Shown piece by piece: positions 13,601 to 25,600 of a stretch of 64,000 nucleotides of DNA (its first letter is position 1; the number at the start of each line of letters is the position of its first letter). Source of the stretch: Aradus depressus (Eukaryota > Arthropoda > Insecta > Hemiptera > Aradidae); contig OY759226.1 of the NCBI GenBank assembly GCA_963662175.1, forward strand, positions 24,350,446 through 24,414,445, written 5' to 3'. The notes beneath the pieces are model-generated. The model did not search any database. It saw nothing but the letters and a program-made list of their open reading frames with translations, and was not told the DNA's origin. The position numbers and the translations under genes are program-made.

Positions 13601-16600
13601 CTCAGATGGGTATTATTGATGAAGCATTGGCAGCCACTCTTTTGGGCCCGTCGAGTATTGCCGGGGTGAGGAACCTTCTGGAGGCGATACAAAAAGAGAT
13701 ATCCGCCGCTGAGGGGTCTCCGCCTAGGGTGAGTTTGACAGACGCAATTGACTTGGGAATTACAACTCCTGTAGGTTATTTAGATCGTGATACGGGAAAT
13801 GTTCTCCCATGGGGGGAAGCCCCAATAAAAAACATTCCTGAAATTATATCCAAAGGGAAAAAATTAACACTAAACGAAGCTTTACTCCAAAATTCCGTTC
13901 CTAATGATGTTATCCATAGTCGAAAAGAAGGTATGATACAAAGACCGCAAACCATAAAAGATTTAGTAGATTCCGGTCTTTTAGTCGAAGACAAACCCAC
14001 AATTACTACAACTTTAGGAGAATTATCGTTACAACAATGTATAGAAAAACACGTGTTAGACCATGATGAATATCAATGCATCCTGGATACAAAATCAACA
14101 AGAATGTTGACTCTGAAAGACGCACTGGAGAACAAAATTATAACAAATGATTGGAAATTTATTGACACAAAATCAGGTAAAGAGTATGAGTTGATAACTG
14201 CAGTTGAAGAAGGTTATATAGCATCTGTGAGTGTGAAGTCTATATTTGATATAGACTGTGTTAAAGATTTGGAGTCTGAATTTGTGTCTTTAAACCAAGC
14301 TTTGGAATTAGGTTTAATTCAGAATGGTGAATTGGTTGTGAAAAAATCTGGAAAAACGCTGCCTATGAAAGACGCTGTAAAGGAAGGATTTGTGAAAAAG
14401 GAGATTTGGGAAATAATGGAACGGAAAATTGGTGTCATGTCTGCTGGTAAAGAGTTGAATCTTTTTGGGGCTGTTGTAAAAGGTTACTTAGAGCCGAAGA
14501 GTGGATTTCTTTTGGATCGAAAAAAGAATAAAGTTCCTTTTAAAGAAGCGATTGAGAAAAAAATGATTTCGAAAGAAGGTTTACCAGTATTGAAGAGTGC
14601 ACTGTGTATTATTTTAACTTCACAAGTGAAAACAATTCGTAAAAGTCCAATCAAAGAGGGTGTAAAACGTGCTTTGGATGCGATTTCAATGAAAAAACGA
14701 TCAACATCCGATCTTCCAACTCAGGGAATGCCACTCAAAGAGGCTATCGAAAAAAAAATGTTCGATCCAAAAACTGGTCTATTTCAAATTCCAGGCACTG
14801 ATCGTTTGGTCAGTTTTGAGGAGTGTCTCAAGATGAACATTATCAATCCTAGTTCAGGTTTTGTTTCTGATGGGAAGAGGAATTTCAGTTTCTTGAGAGC
14901 AATTGAAAAAAAAATTATGAGTCCTGTGGGTGAATTTAATGGGAAAAGTTTGGACGAGAATATTACCTCAGGGGTTGTAGCTCTTGAAGAAGAACCCTTT
15001 GAAGTGATGAAAGGTGCCCTGTTCGATCCTGGGTCTGGTCTTGTTGTCTATACAGACTCAAGGCCTCCTGTGGGTCTCTTCGACGCCATTTCTGAAGGTC
15101 TTCCCGCAGTGGTCCGGGATCCTTCCGGCGCTGTTGTCACTGACGAAGAAGTACTCAAAAGACTGGTTTCCAAAGGACGTTATGATCCAGAAGGTTTGGA
15201 TTTGTCAGCATCGGAGGCCGTTCGTGCTGGATACATCGAAATGAGACCCTCTTCCATGAGTCCTACGCCAATTACAAATTCAAAAATTAATTTATCCGCA
15301 ATTGGGTCTAAAATTGGTGCCGTCGCTGTAGGAATAGTCGCAGCACCAATCATCGCCGGAAAGCTAGCTTTAGACGCTTTAAACCCCGTTAAAATTGACA
15401 AATCTACGACACCTAAAGATCTAGCTCTTCGTGGAGTTTACGACACAAAAAAAGATTGTTTCACAGACCCATCTGGTCGGAAAATATCTTTTAAAGAAGC
15501 CTTACCCTATTTTGACTCGGATACCCTAGTCAAAGATCTAGATACTGGAGAATTTGTACCCATCTCAAAAGCAAAATTTGACGAAAATGGTGCTATGGTC
15601 GATCCAAGAACTGGAAGATCTGTACCCTTTTTTACCGCAGTCAAATTAGACTGGATCCATTCGAAAAAGCGACTTCCGAAACCCAAATACAGTATTGAAG
15701 AAGCACTGGAAAAGAAATTGTTACACCATGACGGTAGAGTAGTGTATGAAGAGGTGCAGGTTCCTTTGAACGAAGCTATTTCCAATGGTATCTTAGACCC
15801 GGAAAAAATCGGAGTGGTTGTTGATCAAAATTTGATACCAGTGGAAAAAGCTGTTGAACAGTCACATTTAGACTTGAACAAGGGTTCTCTGATGGGTGAG
15901 TGTTTGGAGAAAAAATTTCAATCAGGCGACATCAGGCCGTTGAAAAAACCTGTTTCTTTAGAAGCTTTGGTTAGAAAGGGGAAGACGAAAGATAAAGGGA
16001 TAAAAGACGAAATAACGGACAGTTTGGTGGACACAGAAGAAGCTGTAAGACGTCACATTCTGGATCCGGACATAACACTCTGTCAGGATACGGCCAAGGA
16101 GGAAACAGTAGATCTGAACATAGCTTTGGACAGAGGATTTGTCAAGAATCGTTTTAAAGATACGAAAACCGGTACGAAATACACTTTTCCAGAAGCAGTT
16201 GAAAAACAATTAATAACAACACTAGACTGTAAAATGTCCCTGATAGACGCTTTGGATTATTATAAAGATGGCCAATTTTTGGATCCTAAGATTGGAGAGA
16301 ATGTTTCACTCAATCAAGCTCTTACATCATTTGTTGACCCAAATTTGACAAAATTGAAAGATCCCCGAAATGACAATTTGGTGTCTGTGCAGAGTGCTTT
16401 AGATTCTGGATTTTTGGATGGAGAGAAGGGTATCTTGGCGTATCCGTACAAAATGGCCCTTGATGTTGCCTATTCCAAAGGTATTCTGTTGCCGTCTGAA
16501 GCGCCAATGAGTTTGGCGCAAGCGTTAATCCAAGGATTGTATAATGAAAAATCGGGATTGTTGAGTCTCGGCGGTGGAAAGAAAACAGTCAGGGAATGTT

Positions 16601-19600
16601 TTTCTGAAGGGCTTATAACGGATACTCCTCTGATTTTGGGATCTGGTGATTTGATTCCGTTGAGTGAAGCAATTGAAAAGAAAATTTTGGATCCAGACAG
16701 CGGTCAAATTTCAATTGATGGTGAAAAATTGACTTTGAATGAAGCTCTTGAGGCTGGATATTTTGCAACAAAAAGACGATATTCAATTCCTGAAGCTGTA
16801 AGAAAGTTGTATGATTCGGAAAGTGGGCATTTTACAGATCCATCAACGTACGAATCATTGCCCACTGAGAAAGCTCTAAAGAAAAAAGTCCTTGATCAGA
16901 GTACAACACTGGTCAAAGTTGGCGATGAGCTGAAAACATTTGAAAGTTGTATCAATGATGGGGACTTAGACTCCAAAGGTCGTATCGGAAGGTTAGACTT
17001 GAGGGAAGCGTTAGAAAAAGGGGTTTTAGTTGAGCTGGTCCGGCCTGTTCAATTGGACGATGCACTTCGAACATTCTTCGACCCAAAGTCTGGACTTTTC
17101 CTTGATCCAAATGGTTCTTATCTTACTCTACACGAGGCTGTGAAAGCTGGTCTTATACATCCGAAGAGTAAAGTAAAAACCCGTCAAGGAACTTTGACTC
17201 TTGAAGATGCAATTGCGTACGGTTTGGTCGATTCGAAGTCCATTGATGGAAAAGATCTTAGAGACTTGGTTAAAAACCGTGTGCCTCTTCAGAAAGCTAT
17301 TAAAGAAACGTATAAGAACCGAAGATTCCCAGAAGGAAGTTTAAAGAATGCTATAGAAGAAGGGACAATAGACGAAGAAAAACCTGTATGTTTTACTGAT
17401 CAAACATTGACTTTGAAACAAGCGAAAGAATCGAAATTGATAGATGACACAAAGAATACCATCTCATCTGTAGACTTAGAAGAAGGTCTGAGAACAGGGT
17501 TATTAATGAACGTTGAAGACCCAATGTCGTTGTACGATGCTCTAAAGTATGGATTTTACAATAAGAATTTTACACATCCAATTTCAGGGAAGAAGATGAA
17601 TCTGAAAGAAGCTATAGAAGAAGGGTTTATAGATTCTAAATTGTCTATGATCAAAGAAGAAAGCTATGTTCCACTGGAGGAGTCTAAACTTGTGGACCAA
17701 GTGAAGTGTACCGTAGACGGGAAGGATCTTCTCAAAGGTAAAGAAGAAGGCCTCATAGTGCCGCACTCCAATATGAACTTAGAAGAGGCTCTTGCCAGTG
17801 GTCTTTGTCGAGATGAACAATTTGTAGATCCTGTCAGGAATATAGGCTTGGATCTGGAAGTTGCTCTCGAAAGTGGACTTATATTACCGGATACTACCTA
17901 TGTTAATGATGGATATTTAAAAAATTTACAACGGTGCATGAGGGAAGGAAAAGTGGATCCGCAAAGTGGTACAGTTCACTTGGACAAAGACTACAGTGTC
18001 AGAGAAGCGTTTAAGGAAGGCGTTTTGGTGACAGTACCAAAAGTACAACCAATTCCACCAGAAAGTTTGACGCTACGTGAGGCACTTGGACGTTATCTGG
18101 ATCCAGATGCTGTCAAAGTGCTCACTTCAAAAGGACTTATGTCCTTACGTCGCGCTATTGATGAAAAATTGGTCGATTTAGATTCAGAAGCAAATTTTTC
18201 ACAGCCACAAGTCAAAATATCTGGTTGTACTTTAATTCGACCGGTGACAAATTTGAAAGAAGCCATTGACACAGGTATAATTGACGAAAGTTCAGTTATG
18301 GTTAAGGATACAGCGAAAAAACGTCTCTACAAGTTGCCTGATGCATTGAAAAAAGGCCTTGTAGACTCTTTGGGACAAACTTTAGACACAAGCAATTCAA
18401 AATTGTTAGATTTTGATTCTGCAGTAGCTTCAGGGTTGATAACGCAACGTTTATCCCTCATCGACGCTTTGGATTACAATCTTTACAATCCAACGACAGG
18501 TAAATTTAACGATCCATTTTCAACCGGGTCGGTACAACAGAGGAAACGTTGGACTTTTGCCGAAGCTTTGGGCACTTTGATTGATCCAAAATCCAATTTG
18601 ATTCGATTAAAAGACGATATTTTCGGACTGCGCGGTGCTATTGAAGCGGGGGTTATCGACGCGGAGGGAGGTCGGATATTGGAAGGTGGCGGTCAGGTGG
18701 ACTTTCTCAAGGCTAAAGATAGAGGAATGATCATTCCTGCTCAAAACAGGGTGAGTAATATTTTTAATATTATTTATTTGTCTGTAGAGCTATCTTTAAG
18801 GGAAAATAAGAAAAAATAAATAATGAAAAACTTTGTAAGAATAAATTTAGTACATATTTTATTCGAGGATATTTTTAAAGATCTGGTCAAACTGACAGAA
18901 ACCCTCCTTAACTTCTGGCTACATTTTGTCAAAATTCAAATATTTTTATGGTGCATCCAAATATTTCAATGAATATTTTTTGAGCATGAAACCATTAATT
19001 TATGCATTTATAGCAAAAACTAGATAGATATTACAATGCATCTCGTATTTTTTTCTCAAAACATTATAATAGCATCTTGTATGTTTGAACAATTTTTTCA
19101 TTTTTAAATAATAATAAATAATATATATATATAACTTGTTTATTGTTAATTATTTGAAAAATATACAATTTCTTAATATATGAAAACTGACATTATTGCA
19201 GAGATATTGTGAAATAATTCAAATGAACTTGAAAGAAATAAAACTTGTTTATTTAAGATATTGTCTAATTTCACCAACTATATTTACATGGGAGTACTTT
19301 CGGTATTTCTACCATCCTCAGCCATAAGCATAAGAGATAAGACCCATGTAAATATAGTTGGTGAAATTAGACAATATCATAAATAAACAAGTTTTATTTC
19401 TTTCAAGTATATACGTAGTTCTTTTCAAAGCAGATATTTCTATTCGAACGTAATGAACTTAAGTTTCGGATGGACTATTTAATAAATACAGGACGTTTTA
19501 TATGTTATGTGTTTTATTTATATCAAAGTGTAATGTGAAATATTTGAAACATCTGAACTACAATAATTTAGTGTCTACTCTGCGTTTTAAAGAAAATTAA

Positions 19601-22600
19601 ATTAAAATTAATGATATACTTTTTTTAAGAAATTGTATATTTTAGTAATTTCAGTAGCATAATATATCGAACCCTGAGGAGTATACTGTTAGTTATTGTG
19701 GATGGGGGCTCCCATAGGATGATGGAGGACACGAGCCCGACTCTTATGTGGGAGTCCTACCCAAAAGTAGGAAGTCTTTAACGAGTACCTGACATCCTAC
19801 ATGCTCGGGACCATCGTTTAACGTCCCATTCGTAGGCCAGCATGCTCAAGGTTTTTTTACCTCCCTCCAAAGGCTTCGCCCATGTTTTTAAGCTGCGATC
19901 TTGAGCTCAATAGGCAAGCTCGCTACCTCTTTTAGTAGATATTAAAATGATATGAACCCCGGGGGGTTTAGGGTAAGGGTCTTTAACGAGTACCTGACAT
20001 CGTAAAGGCTCGGGACCATCGCTCATTCTCCCATCCGAAAGACGGCGTGCTTGAGTTTATTTTACTCATGCCGTCCTTCGGATGGGTCTTCAAAATATGA
20101 AGCTTCCTTAGTTTTACATGATACACATAATTAACATACAAGAGTTGTAATTTCAACATCAATCTATAATAAATCAGGAAATTCTGAAAACACAATTTCG
20201 ACATCTTACATAGTATACTTTTAAGGGTGAGATTTCATAAATATGTTAATTATTTGGACTTAAAATTGATTAATTAAAGAAATATAATTATTTTAGTAAG
20301 TCTTTTGATATTAGAAAATCTTCTTTCTTGGTCTCCATTGCTTTCATGTTCTCCTTGCTTTAAAGCCTTATTTGTTTGATTGGTGCATTGGCAAAAAAAA
20401 AAATTTTAAAATAGTACTCCATGTGAGAGAACTTTGCATGAGATGTATTTGAAAAACGCTTTCTTGTACTTGTTTGTAAATATTATATACAATTTTGGGA
20501 GGAATTTGATTTTGAAAGGTCCAAATAATTACCATATAAAAATAAATTTATTTGTAAATAAATATTGTTTATGAAAATAATAATAAAACATTTCAAATTC
20601 TAAACTTATTTATTATAGTACTACATTATTGTATTTTTTTTATTATAAATATAATTCGTTTAGACTGAGGGTTTAACGTAGAGGTCGATTGGTTAAATAG
20701 ATTTCTGCAAAAAGAATGTAATGGTAATAAGACTAATTGTTTACATATTTTCAAATAAATTATAGACACTCAAGAAAATAAGTTATTTCCCAAAATGTTT
20801 TTATGTTTTTTATTTCTTATGTTTATTTTTTGCATATTTTTCTACATATACACTTTGTAGGTAATAAATAAGTTTAGATAAAAATGTTTTAAATATGTAT
20901 TATTATTTTTAAATTTCCTTAATAGTAAGTTTGTTCAATGTTATTTCTTTACAGTGCCTCACGTATCATACAATTTTTATTTTATTTTATTTTATTGGGG
21001 AATGCCCTCATTCTATGCGCATGGATATCTAATCAAGACTTTTTCGTGCTATATTTTTGGGCTGTATTTGGCTATGTGGTGATCCTAGATTCGAAGATAT
21101 ATTTTGTGTATACATTTTCTTTTTTTCAATCATGTATTGCACGCAATTTTCATTAGAATTTCCACTTTCTACATTATTACTTTTTATTCTCTTATTTTCC
21201 ACGATTATTTTCTACGACAATACAAGTAGTTTTTTTTTTTTTTTTAGAAATAAAGTTTTCATTGTGCAATGAATTTTTTTCCGATCGGGTTTCTTTTCAG
21301 TCAGAAAATCATTATTGAGTTTTTATCGGATTTTTGTGTTTTCCAGAATCAGGAAATAAATAAAATAAAATAATTGCGAAAAGCCTCGCATGTAAAATCA
21401 CTTTTACTTCATGATCGGATCTTAAGGGTTTGAGTTGTAAAGGGATGTTCAGTCATACTATCCAAGTTGTTACCTAGGATAAGGGGTCTTTAACGAGTAC
21501 CATTGTAGATGCTCGCTTAACGTCCCATCCGAAGGACGGCGTTCTCAACGTTTTTTTTACCTTCCAGATAAAAAAACTAGCAGACCCATACAAACAAGTT
21601 ATAGAAATTAGTTGGAAAAGTTGGTCGCAGTTAGCTCAGGTCAGTTAGCTGAGGTGAAAAAAAACGTTGAGCATGCGGTCCTTCTGATAGATGAATAAAC
21701 CTGGGTAGGCAACTTGTAAGACTCTGAGAGTAGTCAGGCTCATGACCATCAAAGAGTCGAAAGAGCGTTCCCGTAGTTGACTATATGACATCGTCGTTAA
21801 AGCCCGAAAAATTTGAAAAACTGAAAAATTAAAAGACTACTTGTATTTTTCAAAACTATTTTCCTTCGCCCATTTATTTTCTCTCACCATACGCCCAAAT
21901 TTTTATACACTCAAATATATTTATTTTCATTAAATAATTTTTTTTTTTTCATTTACGATGGTTTATTTTGTTGTGTTTATCATTAATTTTGTTTTGTATT
22001 TTTATTTTTGTGTTTTGTTTTTATTTTTTTGTTTGTTATATATAATTATTTAAAATCCAAAAAATGACATTAACCTACCATTTCTTTTTCTTTTTTTGTC
22101 TTTATTTGTTACAGCCTGTCCTAGTCTCTACCTTCAACCTTGTGAAACATTTTTGCCTGGCCCCACCGCAAAACCATTCCCAAAAAGAAAACCATTTTGC
22201 ATTCTGCCAAAAAAAAAAAAAAAAAAAAAAATCACCAACCTTCCGGATGCTTCGCTTTTATAACCAAAATCCATTAATAAAACCAAAAACCTTTATAAAA
22301 AATAATAATAATAGAATGCCATTATAATAAAAACTCCAAAAAACCTAACAGCACGGACTAAAACAAACGCTAGTTGAGCCTACTAACGTGGTTTGCTATT
22401 TATTTTTTTATTAATATTATTTTTTTGTGTTTGTCTGCTTGTGTGCGTGGCTGTGTGTGTTGTTCATTAAATTTCATTCATTTTTATATCATTTTCAAAA
22501 TGGGGTTTGAACATTATCTTTTATTTACATGCGTTCCTTTCATTTTTATTATTATTTTTTTTATTAAATATATTTTTTATTATATATTTAAATTAAACTA

Positions 22601-25600
22601 CATTTTGTAGTGATACATAAACGTTACTACACTTACTTTATTTTCTTTTGAGTTCATACATTTGGAAGTATATTTATTCTAATTATCTTATATATATTTT
22701 TTTGATCTGTAAACAAAAAAAAAAAAAATGTTTAACACACTTATGTTGTCTAATTCCACAATGAATATATATATTTATAGTGTACCAGTTTTAGTTCAGC
22801 CCATTGTTAGTACACAGTTCAACACTAACACCGTTGAAGTTAGTTAGAATGGCATACTATAAATGCCTTGTGCCATCAATGCCATTCTTACTGCTGACGA
22901 ATGGCATTATTCGAAATCGGTACACTATAATATTATGTATATTTTGTTGAATAAGACAATATTATTCATCTTTTCATTATATAAGAACAAAAATATTATT
23001 TTTTTTATTATACAATTTTTTTTACACCCATCAGGTTCAGTTGCATAATAAATGAATTTTAAAAAAAATTGCATTTTATAGCATGATGACGCATGTTTTT
23101 ATTTTATTTATTTTTTGAACACACTTTTTTTTTTTTTTTTTTTACAATTTCATTAACTAATGGTGGAAACAATTGTTTATTGTATGTGCAGCAAGCCATG
23201 GAAGAAAAATATCGTCTTTGCGATGACACTTTGCGCCAATTGTTGGAGTGGATTGCTGAAGTTGAAGCACGTCTTGCGCAACAAGAACCTGCGCAGGAGG
23301 ATTTGGATTCACTCAGGAATCAAATCAACATTCTAAAAGTAAATTGGATTTTATAAAATTATTTTTATTTTCTCATTTTTATGTAGACTATTTTTTTTAT
23401 ATACATTAACTTTTTTATTAATTAAATTAAAGATTAACAGTTATTGTCGGAAAGGTATAGGTATATAAAGGTTCCTGATTTTAAGCCAAAAATAGTAATA
23501 TAAAACAATTTAATTAGATTAAATTTTAATTCTAGATTTAAGCATTGATAGTCTAACATATTGAAAACATAATTTGTCTAAATACGATTCAACTATTCAA
23601 ATATTTTTGATAGACTTGAAGATTTTAATGGTAGGTCTCTCATATAATCATGGCTCCGATATTCTCATAGTAACCGTGTTTACAATGGTTGTCATGGACT
23701 TAATCAAAATAATGTAAAGTGTTTATTGATTAAACTTTATTGTATTCTCACAATAGAGTTGGAAAAAATATTTATTCTATTGTATCTTATTTATAATTAA
23801 ATGTATTTAATTGAAAACAGTGGAGTAATGTGAAATATATTTTCAGTTATTGAAAGAAGAATTGGACTCACAACAAAGAACAGTGTATCAATGTTTGGAA
23901 GAGGTTCGTACTGTGGCTTCAACGGGCAGTGAATATTTGACAAGAGATGAGGTATCCAAACTAGAGAAGAACGGAAAGAGTTTAAGGTGAAAAATAAAAA
24001 TTAATTTATTATATTAAATAGTAGCACAAAAGACAATTTTAAAGTAACACTAAATAGCGATGTGATATTTGATGTTAACAAAATACAAAATCCCAGAGAA
24101 GGACTGTCGGAACAATATAATGCGAAAAATGCAGGAAAAACTTGGGTTTTTTCAAAAATTATAAAGAATCTGTGATTGGGCGATCGTTTTTTTTAATAGA
24201 ATTTGCCTGACGACGAATTATGCAATTTTTAAAAAATGCTTTGAACAAATTCAAGGTTAAGCTCTCGGATTTTGGTTGTTTTGTGTAATATTTGATTTTT
24301 TTCGTAGTCGCATTTTTAATTAATTAATTTTTTTAAGTGAAAGTGTTGTCGGACCTTTTTTAACGGCTTTCGAGGATCTAAGTTGCAATTTTTTTCTACA
24401 CGAAGTTCTCGTAATAATTCGGATCAATGAGGAAAAGATTACTGATGCTATTATTTTATTTATATATTATCTTTTTGAGGGCGCCGGTAGCTCATTGGTA
24501 TGCGTGTTTGCCTTCTGAGCTCAAGATCGTGGGTTCGAAACCCGACCGAGGCCCTTAGTTTATTTTATCTGGGAGGTAAAATAAACTTAAGCACGCCTTC
24601 CTTCGGATGGGACGATAAGCGAAGGTCCCCAGCCTGTACGATGTCAGATACTCGTTAAAGACCCCTAAGCCCAGGCTTGAGTCATATAACCTAACCTAAC
24701 CTATTATCTTTTTTTTGTTCTAGATCGAGATACGACAGAGCTACTGAAAAAACTGAACGTCTTCTCAAACGTTTGACCAACGCTGGAGATCACCTATCAA
24801 AATTCAAGTAAGTAACCAAGCAATGATTGATTCATTTAAAATTTGCATATGTACAAAAAAAAATTTCGGTGAATCTTTCCCAAGTGAATCAATCAAGTTT
24901 TTGCATTCCCTCTGGAATTACCGAATTTGGTTCAAAATATATAATTGTCTTACTCCCTGGGGTTTTTGAGTTCAATTTGGTAGATTCGGCTGAAAATTTA
25001 TAAGTGTCATCCCTTTCGGGTTTTGGATTTAAATATAAAATTTCATGTAATGTTGTGATATCCTCATTTGAGTCATTTCCTCCACCTGCCAACTTTCAAT
25101 GAATCACAACTATATTATATTGAGCAGTGATGTTATATTAACAATTATAATATGTTTATAATATAATTTTTAGGTCGGAGGTGAGAACTTTGATAGAATG
25201 GATGGACAGAACCAGAAAGATCATTGAGGACAAGGAGAGATCTTTGAGTACTCTGGGACCGAATGATACTTCTGTCCGGGACCTGGTCGGAGATGTCATC
25301 GCTCACCAGGCGGATCTCCGTTTCATCTCCATGGCTGCCAATAAGTTTTATGAAGAATCAAAGGTAATTTTGTACATTTAAGTTAAATGATTTTTTCTAT
25401 GACAATTAGAACACATACGACTTTCTTCATTTTTATATTTTTCAGGAATTCTTGTCTTTGTTGAACGAATTCAGAACTTCACTTCAGGCAAGGCTGTCTC
25501 ATATTGACTATTCCCTGTCTGGCTCTGAAATTAAAGGAACTGTCACCAAGGTCATTATATTTATCACTATATCTGTTATTTATTAATTCTATTATTGAAT

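Larger units (their letters stand above)
18823..23191. other. Intron 9 (4.4 kb): palindrome, SINE pieces, no exon seen
   Basis: Contains a palindrome (19199-19415), SINE remnants (19688-20096 and 21478-21815) and long T/A-rich sequence. 20930-22620 has open frames on the plus strand but they are low-complexity F/I/L/K strings. I see no spectrin or plakin sequence. A run of 22 A lies at about 22209-22230. Confidence 0.6.

Noticed and set aside
13368..17766. Minus-strand open frames opposite the plakin-repeat exon
   Set aside because: They are short, overlap a long sense frame with clear plectin repeats, and resemble no family.
20930..22620. Several plus-strand open frames in intron 9
   Set aside because: Low-complexity F/I/L/K-rich translations in T-rich DNA; no spectrin or plakin pattern and no matching phases needed.
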